Notes: generated from the sequence alone by a model not told the origin. DNA of 64,000 nucleotides from Meandrina meandrites (GCA_963693305.1 OY855906.1:24771789-24835788); one strand, 5' to 3'; shown: positions 34,440 through 48,207, numbered from the stretch's first letter. Numbers and translations: made by a program.

Positions 34440-36985
34440 CGAGGTCTGAATACGCCACAGCAACGTAGCTTTAGTTGTAAAAAAAACTAGTTCAATGAGT
34501 GTCTTCAAATATATTTGAATAAATTTAGTGCAAACTGAGTGCATTTGAAGGTAGAATAACGCAAGAAACAAAGTACAACTGAAATATTTCGGTATACGGG
34601 GAGTGTGTAGTTAAGCCGATGATGCTAAAAAATAGTCTCGTGTTCCTTCAAGTTATAGGATAGCAGAGGAGAGGAGACACAATGCAACAGGTAATAAAGT
34701 GTGTAATAAAATATTTCATTTTCGGGAGCCTGGTGGCTCGTATCCTGATTCATTGAAAACTAGTCATGGTGCAGTGTTGACGACTTTTCACGTGTAAATG
34801 CTCTCTGAAGATCACAGTAAAGATGATACTAAAAAAAACCCAAAAACTTGAATTTACCAAATGATAGGTTAGAATTTGAAGAATGCTGCAATCCAAACAG
34901 ACCAAGTCAAGGGCTTTATAATTAATTGTATGAAGTTCGATCATAGGAGCACTTTAAATCGCCACTCAAAAGTTTGGCTTTACATAACACCATTTCCTGT
35001 AAACACAAAGTAACGTCAAGTACAATCAACATTCTTCTCATATCTTGCTTTATTCGTATTGTATTGGTTTGTAGTAACTCATTAAGCAGGGAAAAATCAT
35101 GATTAAAACAATAACAAGAATTTAATGCGCCAACACAATACTGTTTTGGGCACAGTTGCATTAAGCAACTAGGATTAAGTGGGATTCTGTGCATCTTATG
35201 ATATCTGTGTTCCAAAGGACTTTTTCTCATCGGCATTGTATTTCCCAGACTCTTTTATCCACTTGCGGCTGATTTACCCAGAATCGTGTATAAAAAGTGC
35301 TTCTGGAACACAGGGAATGGTTGCAGAAAATCACACTTAGTTGTAAGTTGTTTTATGCAGCCGGGCCGTGGTCTCCCACCACAAGGAATGAATGGCGTTA
35401 TACTGAATATAGCGATATGCTAGATAAACTTAACTGTTTCGCAAGCCTATTTGATTTTAAATAAAAGAAAAGACCTAACACAATTTTCCTTAAGAACTCT
35501 GAAAAATACACTGCGAAGAAAACATCAACAAAATGAGAGTAAATATAGCTGTTAAAATCGCCTACAATTATCTGGCTACACTTACTGTTGCCAAGATTGC
35601 AGAGCTTGTGCACCTTTCAATTGTTAAATACATTTTGTTATTGTTGTGATGTTGTGTTTCGTTTCCCGATTACCAGTCAACTTAGAAACGAAAGCTTCCA
35701 AGAGGAGTTCATAATCCTTCCAAGAAATCTAAAGGAACACTGTCTGGTGAAACAAGTTTAGTAACCAAGATTTACAAAACCCGGTCAAAACAAGTATTCT
35801 CTCCAACTTTCACTTCGAGTACGAAACACTTTTCAAATTGTTTAACGTAAAGAAGCTGTCACGGATTCAGCGAGCCGAGTTGTTCTTTTGTTACTAGACT
35901 TGTTGAATGCTCATAAAACTTTGTCTCTTATATTTATATACTTTACGTTGATTGTGTGGTAACTTTCCGTGATCATCTACACACAACAGCTATACATCAG
36001 TTTGGTTTAACTACCCTTGTCCAGGCAAGTCTCAGTTTTCTTTGACAACGCTGTAAAAATCCCCATCAAGGAATCAAGATAAAGATAATCAACAGCATAA
36101 AAGTGTCAAAAGTTACTTTTAAACCCATGAAATAATTGCTTGTCTTTGAAAGTGGAAAAATAGGCTTCTTGCACACGCAATATATGGATCGTCAACTGAG
36201 CGAGTTATTTACAGAATGATTACACAATTCACGGTCCTTTATTTCAAAGCATAATCCTGTATCCATACATTGACTGTTTTGCTTCATACAGCTTTGTTCT
36301 TTCATCGACTCAAAAGATCTGTGTGTGCAAAAAAGCTTTTCCTTCCCAGAAAGAAAGCAGGAAATCTTAATACTAACAGGATTGCATAGAATGGTGTGGC
36401 GCGTTCACAGTTCTACATCATAACTAAAAAAAAGATCAGTGAAACACTTGATTCCATGTATTTGAATTCAATCATTTTGCACAATGGGCTTGAACGTTTC
36501 CTGCTTCACGTTATTGTTAATTAAGGTCTAGGGAATCCAAACACAATACACAAGTTTGCTTATTTGTTTGCTTTATTGTTCAGTGACATATTTATTTACA
36601 TGTTAATAGAACGGAGTAGAGGTGAAAGTCGTTATCACCGAATTTTGATTGCTTTTTTACTCAATACGTTAAATCGCTGAAATGAAATACAACTTACTCA
36701 ATACTAGCGTGATTGTATTTTTCCCTACACTTATAAGCTCTTTGCAATTAAACTCCCTGAGCTATTTTCTACTGAATAACGATAAAACGAGCATTGCTAG
36801 TTTAATATGAACCGTGACTCCATTTGACGGGCTGAGGATGAAAAACAAGATTGATAACCGTAACTTTTTGTGCGATTGTGCTTGTTCATTCCATATTTAA
36901 TTCAGTATGTACAAAGTAATTTACTTAAAAAAAGTCTCGTTTTCTTCTTAAAAGCACTGTACAATGCCAAATGCACACATACCAC
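34440..36985. other. Intergenic within the FoxQ2 cluster
   Basis: No gene recognised. The segment near 36602-36660 pairs with the 3' flank of FoxQ2 copy A. The rest is AT-rich and unassigned. Confidence 0.35.
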
Positions 36986-37825
36986 TTAACTGAAAATATC
37001 AAAAAGCCTTACATGGCTTTCTGGCAAATGTCCATTTAAACTGTTTTGACTTTTTAACAATCCCGGGGACATAACAGTAAATGCTGACATCGTTTTGTGT
37101 GTTTCACTGCTGTTTATCTCTTCCCATTTGTTGGACAAAAGTGTTTCGATGTGAAAACCTCTTTTTTCCAATCCATCTGAAATGGTGTACGTGTTACACG
37201 GGATGTCACCTGCTGTCATCCTTTCGTTCGTCTTAAGATGTTCTTGTTTTCTTTCTTGATTTCTTCTCAAAGCTCTTTTTCGTTTGTATTCACCCCGACT
37301 GAAGTCATCGTAGTTAATCGGGTTGATTGCCCAGAAGTGTCCCTTGCCGTTAGGTGAGCGACCCATTTTAACAAAGCAATCATTCAGCGATAAGTTGTGG
37401 CGTATGGAGTTCCGCCATCCTGGTCCTTTATTTCTGAAGTACGGGTAATTTGTCAGAATGTAGTTATAAATTTCTCCCAGTACTAATTTCTGTTGTGGAG
37501 AGCTTAGAATTGCCTTGCCGATAAGACCAATGTAGGACTGAGTTGGTTTTTCGTCATCTTTGCTGTGGTGCGGAATACCTTGAAAAGCCGGGAGGTAACA
37601 CTGAACCATATAACTGGGCAATACTCTGATGTCTTGATGCGGATAAGCAAACGACATCTCTGGGCTGACATATCCAGCATAATAAGACCAGTACGGGAAC
37701 ACTGGAACAGAAGTCGGGCTTGGAAGATAAAACCTCGAGGAGGGCATATTCACGGGCGGAAATCTGCTTTCCATTGGTTGAAACTTTGGGGAGAGAGAAT
37801 CTGCTGTTTTCAGAACTGACGACAT
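36986..37825 (-). CDS. FOXQ2: FoxQ2-type forkhead transcription factor, copy C
   Basis: An intronless frame of 279 residues, inverted relative to copy A and about 6 kb from it. The N-terminus (KFQPMESRFPPVNMPSS, FYLPSPTSVPVFPY) and the forkhead domain are nearly identical to copy A; changes inside the domain are few, for example GLIGKAIL in place of GLISMAIL and GEIYNYI in place of GDIYNYI. The region between forkhead and C-terminus is shorter and diverged. RGFHIETLLS near residue 230 is kept, supporting a functional EH1-like repressor motif. There is no frame damage. Upstream on minus the GGCCAATAACACAGCTTATT box matches copy A. Confidence 0.92.
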   Translation of the reverse strand: MSSVLKTADSLSPKFQPMESRFPPVNMPSSRFYLPSPTSVPVFPYWSYYAGYVSPEMSFAYPHQDIRVLPSYMVQCYLPAFQGIPHHSKDDEKPTQSYIGLIGKAILSSPQQKLVLGEIYNYILTNYPYFRNKGPGWRNSIRHNLSLNDCFVKMGRSPNGKGHFWAINPINYDDFSRGEYKRKRALRRNQERKQEHLKTNERMTAGDIPCNTYTISDGLEKRGFHIETLLSNKWEEINSSETHKTMSAFTVMSPGLLKSQNSLNGHLPESHVRLFDIFS

Positions 37826-38489
37826 CGATGTTATACGACCTTTACACGCTGTACACTGCGATATAATGAATGTGTCACAAGTGAATAAGCTGTGTTATTG
37901 GCCTGGAACACGCATTTTTTGCGTTATTGATGAATAGCGCCTTTGTATGCAAGAAACAATCACAACGCCTCGTTTCCGTTGGGTCTTTAAACGCATTCAT
38001 CCCGTTAGTGTAATTTGCGGCACATGGAAAGTTATTTTGTTTAGACCTAAGCGTTTAAAAGGATGAAAGATGAACATTCTCCATCGTATATCAAATTTAT
38101 CTGTTGATGAACAGAGTTACATTTGGAATTTCATGTTCTTGTTATTATTATGAGCTAGTTAATTGTAATTAGCACTCCACGCCTTGTGTTTTGCTTTTTG
38201 TTGTTTACACAGTGGAGGCGCTAATGAAAACAGGTAGAATATTGACTTCTGAAGTAAAAAGACCTTCACTTTACCCAGCTCAGTTCTCTTGAGACAACAC
38301 TGACTTCAAGAGGAAGCCAAATAAAATGTCAATGCTTTCGGGAACCATTATCGGTGAAGCACTGTTCTTAGCAATTCGCCGGTCAAGTTGTGCCTGTCAG
38401 TTTGTGTATAACTTTCTTTCTTTAAACAGCTCATAATTAGTTCAATTTGATAATAAAAATACCTACTAGCACACCCACTCACTTTTCTG

Positions 38490-38620
38490 TTTGGTTCACT
38501 GGCAATAGTGATTGACGTGGTATTTGTTTGGTATTGTTTGTCTAACGTGTTAACGGTAACGTTATTGTTTACTAATGGAAGAGTTTGACAACGAGGCGTG
38601 GTTATTTGGGCTTAAAACAA
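38490..38620 (-). promoter_or_regulatory. Conserved upstream block of FoxQ2 copy C
   Basis: On minus: CCATTAGTAAACAATAACGT, GTTAACACGTTAGACAAACA and ATACCAAACAAATACCACGT. These match the blocks at 29405-29505 and 33268-33355 at about the same distance (roughly 0.7 kb) from the start codon. It contains three forkhead-type sites. Confidence 0.6.
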
Positions 38621-39349
38621 AATAATTAGGTAGTTGTTTGGTAAACCTGAAGTAAGTTCCAAAAGTAATTTACAGGAAGGATTAGAACAATGGAATAATG
38701 AAAATTGATTTTTCAATTACTTCGCTAACTTTGCTTAAATTATTCACTAATATACTTCAGTAAATCGAGGCACTGGAGTATATTAAGTTTTCAGCTCAAT
38801 CTCAACGATGCGCTTGTATGAAAAGGCGCGATATTCATTGCCGTGTATGTTGAATAAAACATGCGACGAAAGCAACCGAAACAGAATTTTATTTAGAAAT
38901 AATCATTGCACTAGCGCGTTTCTTGTCGAGTTAGTTTACATAAATAGTAGGGCCTGTTTACACGAAGGAACGTTGTCCCTGGAACCTTGTAGGAGAGTTA
39001 CCCTCCATAGCGAGTAGGGTGGCTAGAGGGTAAACTTTTTTCGATGTAAACACTGAGTATTTTTGACTGTCCTACCAGAAACAAGTCTGGACTGAAAAAG
39101 CCTGCGTGAAACTGGGAGGGCCAATTTTTTGCTCGAGAAAGAGGGAAACCCTCGTAGAGGGTCTGAATGGGGGTACCTCGATAACACTAAACACTTTATT
39201 TTTAGGCTCTGTAACATGAGACAGTAAAATTTTAGGCATTTTAACACTAACAGTAAAAAATTCACTGTAACAGTAAATTTTATCCAGAAAGAAACAAAAA
39301 CGGCTTGACAAAAGCCAATATTGTTTTTTTTTTGTATATCAAGAAGTTA

Positions 39350-39880
39350 TCCGTCAATTTCCGACGATTCCCGATCATTTCGGAAGATTTCCGAAGACTA
39401 ACGAGGAGTAATCCGAACATTTTTTACTATCTTTTCGTCGTTATATTCACATATGGAAAATATATATTTCTGAGAGCGTTTTTTTTTACGATTTAAAAAA
39501 TTTTACGATTTAAGAAATTCTTTGCACACTCTAATTTATATAATAACAGGATATCAGCTACATATATCGTAGAAATAGGATAGAAATAGGATTCAATGCT
39601 CAACAAAAATGGCAGTTATATGTCATTCCTTTCCTGTCAAAAGCTTTGATACCTGATCGTCCAGATGTTCTAACCAATCAAGACGAAAATGTGCGCGGAT
39701 GGCACGACCAGATCTGCTGACTGTTATGCCAGATGGGGTATCATCGTCCACATCGCTCTCAGAGTCGGTGTCATATTCATCCTCTTGCACAGGTAGATCA
39801 ATCATGTGACCAACAGCAACAACTGCAACCACGCTATCGTCCACGCTATCGTCCGGATACGCCATGATCGTGATCCGCAG
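39350..39880. other. Repeat scraps and a retroelement-like C-terminal fragment
   Basis: TTTCCGAAGAC-type repeats at 39355-39415 resemble the interior of the MITE at 4510-4957. On minus, 39623-39867 is open and encodes an acidic stretch followed by SRSGRAIRAHFRLDWLE, which resembles C-terminal tails of invertebrate retroelement polyproteins. The assignment is weak. Confidence 0.35.
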
Positions 39881-39984
39881 CTGGTGGCATACATGTATTC
39901 TGCTCGATTCCTTCTCGATTTTCAGTCTCTGATCCGTCTTTTGCATCTTTGTGGAATACCACTTTCGTACAAGAAGGTTAAATG

Positions 39985-40335
39985 GTTTAATCAGACACCA
40001 GATCCGCCTCGAATTCCAGTTTTCTACACTCTTAAAAAAATTCACAAACCGAGTTTGGTCGGCCGTCCTACATATCAGGTTGTGATGACCCAACAGAACG
40101 CCTATTATCCCTTGTAGACAAACTAATTCAGCCTATAGCGCAAATACAAGACTCGTATCTTAAAGATACGACAGATTTCATTACCTTTATTGAAAACAGT
40201 AAGGTTCCAAGTAACGCAATCTTAGCCTCGATGGATGTCACTAGCCTTTACACAAACATCCCGAAGGAGGAAGGAATTACTTTAGTATGTCAAGCATACG
40301 AAACCTTTCATGACAAAAACCCTCCTATAACATGA
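39985..40335 (+). mobile_element. Penelope-like reverse transcriptase fragment
   Basis: Open stretches encode PVFYTLKKIHKPSLVGRP, then, after a frame change near 40075, LVDKLIQPIAQIQDSYLKDT and AILASMDVTSLYTNIPKEEG. ASMDVTSLYTNIP is the RT motif A of Penelope-like elements. It is truncated at both ends and ends at a G-rich tract (40337-40372). Confidence 0.7.
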
Positions 40336-40379
40336 AGGGGGAGGGGGAGGGGGGGGGGGTGGGGGCGGGTGGGAAATCA

Positions 40380-41330
40380 CAGTTACATAAACTGCTAAGA
40401 ACATAAACACCACAAAACATTAGCGGTTTTAAAAATTCTGCGTAGCGTAGACCTGTACATTCAAAGTTTTTTTTTTTATTAACTGTTAAATATTAACCTC
40501 TAGGTCAGGCCTGACTTTCATAAATAAACTTTGAATCCACAGCCTAATCCCGTTAACATATGGTGACCCTCAGATCGGAGTACGAGTACCAGATCGAGTG
40601 CGAGTAGGACTTGCGAATTTCACTCACTACGTTTTGTTGCTGACCAGTTGAAAATGAAGATTATTTGTACCAGATTGGTGTGAAAGGTAATAATCGAAAG
40701 CATAAGCACTAGGCCTGAAAACTCGTAATCGTACCAGAAGTCCATAACTAGAAGTTTACATCTAGTATTGGGGCGCGTACTATTTCTTCGCGAGTGAGCT
40801 ATTTTCAGAAAGTGATGTGCTCGCGAGAAAATGACGTGACCCACTATTTCGACACCATTGGAGTTCTAAGGTACGGTCTGAAATTGTTTGCGAATATTTT
40901 GAAAAGAGGCAGATGAAATAAATCAAATCACATCAAAACACTTGATAGGTCATTCTCTTCAATTCTCACATTTCGACAGAAGTAGTATCATAAGTAGTGA
41001 TTTCAAACGTCTGTTCAGTGATTTGATGGCGAGTGAAAAAGCTCCCAGTCGCCGGGTTTCCACAGACAAACGTACAAAACAAACAAGTCGACTCTTAATA
41101 ATTTACGAGAGAATTTAATATAAGCAAACGTACCCCAAACTTTTAATAGGAAAGTGTGTCTTTATTTTGTACAGCATATTCTCGTGTTAAAATACTGAAC
41201 AACGTACACAACACCATAGCTGTAACCTGCGAAGTGCTCGAGAAGCAGAACTTGAATTAAACTTTTGACGGCTGTGAATGAAATCATCACTGTTCGATGA
41301 ATTCAACTCGTATTTCTATTCATATTAAAA
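40380..41330. other. Intergenic, unassigned
   Basis: No gene or complete element recognised between the Penelope fragment and the MITE at 41337. Confidence 0.35.
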
Positions 41331-41336
41331 CAAGTA

Positions 41337-41735
41337 CCGTAATGATTCGATTTAGCGCCCGGGGCGCTAATTTACTTTTGGCACCTCAAGGGGGGCGCTT
41401 ATCCGAGACAGGGCGCTTATATTTTGAGAAACAACCAAATGTTCAAAACAAAACTTTAATAAATATTAAAATAACTAACAATAACACACACACTGTTAGT
41501 AACAGTAACAAATTGTTTAAAATTCAGTTACTTTTAAAATAATTGTTCATTTTAAAGGTAAATATATATACATGCACAGTACGGTGAATGTTCATGAGTT
41601 TATCTACGGTAACTAACATGCAATAACAGAAACTGAAAAAAGTGGGGCGCTTATTAGAATGGGGGCGCTTATTGACAAAACACATTCGAAGGCGGGCGCT
41701 TATTGGAAGGAGGGCGCTAAATCGAATCATTACGA
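41337..41735. mobile_element. MITE, CGTAATGATTCGATTTAGCG ends
   Basis: The termini mirror each other (CGTAATGATTCGATTTAGCG from 41338; complement ending 41734) and TA flanks each side. Subterminal GGGCGCTTAT repeats occur in both halves in inverted orientation. No transposase. Confidence 0.8.
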
Positions 41736-42946
41736 TAGATTGCCTTAGTCAGTCTTTTGTTGTCTTGCCGTCCTTATAATTCCAAAAACATGCCAAACTT
41801 ATCGTTTTCTTACCTGAAGCAAAATGTTGTTCTCAAATGAATCAAAGTTCATTTCGCGCTCGTTTTTGAGCGCTTAAGGGACGACGGTTTTGTTTTTTTA
41901 AAATATCAACGAACCTGTGCCAAAATGTACTTGCTCTCTTAAAGCCTGTCTTCAAATTGAGAGTACCATTAATTTTTAGTGTCTTCGCATTTTGAACTTG
42001 ACTCGGAATTGGTTTCTCTTTTGCTCGCTGCTATTTCATATTCTGACTCCAAAACGCTGAAATCCTCTCGCTTATTAAGATGCTCCGAATTTTTAGCAAC
42101 TTCAATGCTATCATCATCGATAAAAGACAGCCAGGTGACTCTTGTCCGGAGGATTTAATCCTCACAAAATGGAAATTATAATGACCAACAAACAGTAATT
42201 TCGTACTACGATTATCAGTTGAGTAAGGCATGAAGGAAGTTTGGGGACAAAGTTTTGACGTTAAAACTATGTTGTTACCATGGGCAACTGGCTCGGTTCC
42301 CAACAGTTACTTGTCTAACTCAGCCGTTCCATTATTTGGCGGGCTTTTTTGGCATGTGACGCATATGTTACCAATGGATACTTAGCCATTGTGCCATCGT
42401 GGCAACGACGTAGTTTTAACGTCAAAGCCTTGTCACCAAACTTCCCCCGTGCCTTACCCAACTGAATATCGTAGTAATGACGTTCGCTCGTCCCCTGCAG
42501 CTCGATCTGCAGTTCTGGTCTTCATCAAACAATTTGTTCAGCCAATCAAAGGCGCCAATTAAAAAAAATACTTCAACGCAATTGGCTACTTGTTCGCGGT
42601 TAAGCTGTTCTAAAGATAGCTTACACGCGAAAGACATATCTTAAGACATATTACCAGGGATGTAGACTTCTAGTTATAAATCTGGTTCAGGTCCTTGTTA
42701 TCTAAGGTCTTTTTGACTCGTACTCAATCTCCCTATTCGTACTCCGATCCGAAGGTTTCTAATAACACGTGATCGCTGTTCGTCCAGCCAATCAGTTCCT
42801 TTGCGAATAACTAGCGCACGCGCTATTACGTCACAAACGGACGGAACCACTAAACGCAAGATTTTCGAAGCGGGAAGCAGTTTAAAGCTACTTTGACCGT
42901 CGGATTAATATTTTGTCGCTTCCGTTATTTGGATAAATTTCACAAG

Positions 42947-44098
42947 ATGGGTTGTGCTTTTAGCCGAAATCATGTCCGTTTTCCACGAATCTTTAAAAGA
43001 AAAACGGTGAGTATCTTTGCAATGCAAGGAATGTTTCTTTTAAGAAGACGAGAGAAAAAGTCGCACTTCTTTCGCGGTTCATAAAAATTTGAGCGACAAC
43101 TTTTAATTTTAGTTCGCAAAGGCAGTCTGCTTTTACACAAATCGAAGCAACATCTGTGCTAATATTATCATTCACGTTTTTCTTTTTAGGTTTCTAGGAG
43201 CCGCAAAAATATCATTTCAACGTCACCAAAGCTTAATTCCCTAAGAACCAGCGACCAGCCAGCCACGCCCAATGTCAACAAAGCAGCGTGGTACACCCCT
43301 GATGTGGCTCCCAGTACTTTGGCGTGGCTTATCGGGGCCAAAGACTGCCTTGAGGACAGCATCCCTGAATTAGGTAGGCTACTCAATAGTTAAGTGATGG
43401 TATTAAAAAAGAAGAAATGTTTTGGAGATCGAGAAAACAACTGAACTGGTCTATTTTTACATCTTCTTGTTACTAAAAGTTAATTAATCAAACAATCAGT
43501 TATTAATTAACTCAATATTTGTTTATTATTCAACTTCACTTAGTCGAGAAAGAAGTAACGCGCAATGTTTTTCGCGTGAACTGTTGCTATGGTAACCTTC
43601 AGCACGCTCGCGGCATGTGCTTCTCATATTCAAATTTTTCGTTGAAATCAGGTGGACAGCTAACGCCATTAACTGAGAAAATTTTTAACTGATAGTGAAG
43701 TCAAGTTAGAAAATAACTCAAACGTTTCGGGCTTTGTCCTTCATCAGTGGATAAGAGTTTGTTAGTGATACGCCACGAGATTGTATTTTAAATTTGAAAC
43801 GTTTGCCTCTCTGGCTTGCGCGCGCGCGAACCTCAGTAAAAATGAAAGTCTGAATTGAGGCCGCGCGGCTGGCGGGTCCCAAGCTGGAAAATGAGACCAT
43901 CTCCTGCCTCTTTCTCTTTTTGTTACCGCCGCAGAGTTTTACGCCGCGGATCTGTGCGTCGGCTACGGTGTGTCCGTTGGAGCTGAAAAAAAAAGACGGA
44001 ATAAAACTAACTGTAGTTATGTCGTTTAGATTTCTGTTGCTTACAGTGTAAATATAATTTCTATTTCCTTCCCTACAGCCAACGCTAAAGCTAACAAG

Positions 44099-44135
<37 letters not shown>

Positions 44136-46513
44136 GGGAAACCAACAAGCAAGACAGCACGAAAAGCGACATAACATTACCATCTTGCCTCTATTACGAA
44201 GGTAGGAATTATTTTAAAGACAATTTGTACGATTGTTGCGCAGAATTGAAGTGAGAACATTTCTCTAACATTCTTCTTGTTCCAATATCGATACTATATA
44301 ATTGCTTTAAAATTTCCTTTCTTACTATCTGGTTGAAATAAATGGGGAAAAATGTATTTTTTGTGTTCTCTTTCTAGTACTCATGAACACCAATGAACAG
44401 TTAGACTGCCCGAACCTCTTTTTACGGATACCTCTATAATACGGATATCTCTATACACTCTATATAACGGACAGTTCACATGGTCCACGAGAAACCAGAA
44501 CAGTACAGGCTCAGTACAGACACCTCCATGATTCGGACACACAGCTAGCAACTCTACCCTTATGGTGTCCCTCTCGACTGTACATTTGAAGCTAAAAATA
44601 AAGAATAATTTTTCTTTCAGTTAAGAGAAATGCACGCGTGATCGTGTTTTGTCAGAGACAAAAATTGTTCCCCGTCTTTTTTTCTTGCAAAATTGAATTA
44701 AGAAGATATGCCGATATATCGTGGAAGCTTTTAATAATGCAATTATTCCACCCGCGCTTGTTTGATATAAGATGATTATAGCCAATCAGATTCCAATAGA
44801 GCACGCCTGGGTCTACTAATCATGGATAGCATATATTTTTCTTGAATCCTTTTTTTGTTTACAGGGTTTCACGAATACGGATATCACATTTTCACCTTAA
44901 ACAGCATAGTTTTTAACAGCACCATTCAGGACATGAGCCTGGAGTAAGTATTTTAGTATTGCTTGTAAGGATAAATATACACTATTTTTTATAATTAAGC
45001 TATATTTACTAAAAACGTATTTGTATTAGTTTAACGTCATTTAGAGTTCATCTAAACTCTAGCTAAGTGTAAAATATCCTTGCGCCTCCTAGCATGCAAC
45101 CGCCTGCAAGCTCCTTTTTTAGTTACTTAGTGTTGTAATTTAAAAATTTGTCTTTCCTCTGTGAACACAGTTGCTTATCAGAAGCTATCTCGTCTGTTCT
45201 GGGCAGCAGCAATAAACCAGTTGTTTTGGTATACAAAGACAGCAACAACCAAACAACTTACCTGCCCAACCCAGCAGCCTGTGGCAAAGATGTCCTGAAT
45301 AGCATTTGTACTCGGTAAGTTGACCGTTTCCAAAGTTTTACAAGTCAGGGAACAAATTATAGTGACTTTGGCAAATTGTCTTTGAATAACGCGAAGAGCA
45401 TCCGCTTCTGACTGTTCAGACAGGAACATGTTGAAAGACCTGTAAGTTTCGCGCTAACAAATTATAATGTTACCAGAATTTGAGATATCTCATTTGCTTG
45501 GTTATCTTTTCCTTTCTCATAGATTTGGAGAACAGATTCTCCGAGTGATAATATACAAACCATCATGGTTTCTTCAGGTTGTGCTCGACGAGCAAACAGA
45601 TAGCAGACGCTTCTTCAGGTAAGAGGAAATGGATCGTGCTATCTTGGTTAAAAGAGATAAATAAAGCTTTCCCTTATTTTCTTTGTAGGACTTTTTTGTG
45701 CTTTAGAATTTTAGAAAGCTATAAGTGTTGAAAAGAGCGGTAATAATAGGAGTCTTGCTCTAAAGCGTTTAACACTGAGTGAACTTGTGTTTTTTTTCTA
45801 GCGATGCAGTCACAGAGAAGTTAAGGGTGACGAGCGATTTTAAAGAACTTGCCAAACTGACAGGTAAAGTATGAACTTCGCCTTACGAACACCTTGTTTT
45901 GAATACGTCAACCTCTTTATTACAGCCACTTTCATACCTGTTCACATTCGCATCAAAGCAGGCAATATCGCAATATCATGATCCTTCGCATGATATTGAA
46001 AGAGAAAGGGAAGCCCCAAATTGGTCCAAATTAGAATCCATAGTGATCTTAGTGGTGATTGAATAAAACAATCAAAGTTGTATTAGTTGTTAAACACTCT
46101 ATTGCATGCGGTATAAATAGTTTTTACCAGATCAATGTATTTAGCACGTTGTAAGAAATGGATTGAACAATATATTGAATTTCTGTAGACCTGTGAGATC
46201 TGTCAGATCTGCGCCAGAACATAAATAGCGTCACCAAGATAATCTGACACCAAACTACAGAAAATTATAAGTACTGGAATTAGTTTTGAGTATACATTTG
46301 AACTGAAAAGGAGGTTTTCAAATATTTTCAGAACTAAAAGGTCTTATAGTTTCACCGCTAAAGAACATGCGGCGAATAAATGCACGAATCATTTCGTATA
46401 GGTCACATCATCAATATGAACAATGCTATAACACACATTTGATAAGCTTGTCTTAATATTGTTCTATTATTTTCTTCACAGGTTTTCCTGGCGAAATTAA
46501 GAGCAAAGACTGA
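42947..46513 (+). CDS. Uncharacterised 259-aa protein, MGC start, poly-Asn linker
   Basis: I do not recognise the family. Eight exons join in consistent phase: 42947-43006, 43190-43373, 44079-44201, 44865-44943, 45171-45314, 45523-45618, 45802-45863 and 46482-46513. The protein starts Met-Gly-Cys followed by a basic stretch (RIFKRK), a typical N-myristoylation plus palmitoylation start, which would place it at membranes. A tryptophan-containing segment (AAWYTPDVAPSTLAWLIGA) follows. Exon 3 encodes a run of about a dozen Asn from (AAC)n. The C-terminal half (GFHEYGYHIFTLNSI, PVVLVYKDSNNQTTYLP, LRVIIYKPSWFLQVVLDE) looks like a small alpha/beta domain. All junctions are canonical and no frame break is seen. 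Confidence 0.75.
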
Positions 46514-46519
46514 GAACGT

Positions 46520-48130
46520 TTACCAGTTGAAATTAGTTCTGTTACCGCTAACCTTGTAACTTAGGAAACAGTCTCTAGGTATTAGTAATATTTTTTCATC
46601 CTAAGAACGTTACTGATCCTTATTTCTACTTTCAGTACATTTGACTTATTTTTCTGTGAAACAATAATAGAGCATGACGACGTTTTCAAGTGAGTTTTAT
46701 AATTCTAAATCAGTCGACGTTCTCGGCCCACTGCAGATCTTGACTCTAGTGTGAACTGTGAACCCACCACCTGTCGCAGGCTTGCGCGGACATCTAGGAA
46801 GAGATAAGGCCTGAGTACTAGTCTGTGGTCTAAAGAAAAACATCTACAGTAGAAACACGCCTTATAATCTTAGAAATCTGCAACCATCAGTCGGTCAACT
46901 TGTTTCGTCATTCATGCTGACTACTTTTGCTTTTTTATTTTTTACTTCTAGTAAGTTCACAGTTTCACTTATATAGTGCAAGTATTGTAAACTAAGGGGT
47001 GGATAGTAAGGTCCCTCCAATAAAAAACAACAACAACACAAAAAACAACAACAACAAAAATGTAAAACAAGCCAAGCCTCGCGAAACAAAAACTAATAGT
47101 TGATAGTAAAATCACAGATAAAACTACCTCTCGTAATGTGCGTGTTTGTCTTTGTAAAGCAAACTTGTAAAAAAATTCTACCCACTTTGGAAGCGGCGTC
47201 AGTTTATATAGCTGCTCAGCGTGCATTCTTGCCTTCGCTCTCCTTTTGCATTATTTTTTTAAGAATTTAAGCTATGTTTAGAATAAGTTATCTTTGACAA
47301 AGTAGCCGTGTGACTGTTAGCCTCCTGCGCAGATGTCTTTGGACGAGCCCAAAGACAAGCCTGCGCAGGAGGCTATGTGACTGTTTGATGCACATGATCT
47401 TTGGTCCTGTTTCATATACCAGTCCATTTGTGAATTATTTACCTCTTCATATGTCTTAATAGATCATCTCTGAGGTGTAGCCGCGTAGCTACTGGCTCAG
47501 TTACCTTAATCTCCGTTTCATTGTAAATTATCTACACCGTAGCACTGCCTCAAAGAAATACCTCTAACGGCGTAGCCTCGTAGCTATTGTTTTATACACC
47601 CTCCCGTTTTCGAATTAATTTACTCTGACGGTATCCTCGTTCTATTTGTAAACGCACTGAAGTAAAATGGCGGTGTATTGCATCACCATAGTTAATTGAC
47701 CGCATACCATATATGCATAAAGTTGGTAGAGTTTTTAAGGTTGTCTGACGATCCGAAGTCGTCTACGGATTAGACAGAGTTCTAATATAATCTAGTGGCT
47801 ATTTTTTTCACATTGTCAAATATTAAAAATGTTTTTTCGCTAGGCTTTTAACTTAAAATTATGTCTCTCCCCTCATTTTTTCTTGCTGTACTCTAAAGTA
47901 TATCATAATTATTCTCGATTCCTTCTTCGACTGCTCCCTGAAAACATGGCGTTCAAATGCAAGGCGTGTAATTGTGTTTTTCACAAGAACAACTGCAACG
48001 CCGACTTTATCTTTAAAAACGCTTTTCCAACTATTCAACCTAACGAGACTAACATAAATGTGACACCTTGCCCGGATAATTGACCTGCCTGTAGCTAGCT
48101 TATTGCAGGAATCCCGAGAGGATGTGAGAG
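46520..48130. other. Intergenic between the 259-aa gene and the viral element
   Basis: It contains an inverted repeat at about 47317-47374 (TAGCCTCCTGCGCAG and its complement around GTCTTTGG). Short open frames on both strands near 47860-48158 have no support. Nothing else is recognised. Confidence 0.4.
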
Positions 48131-48207
48131 AGTAGTAATATACTACACTCTGAGGCAAAAATTTATTTTTACTTCAGAATGTAGAATATTATTACTTTCA
48201 ATACTGG

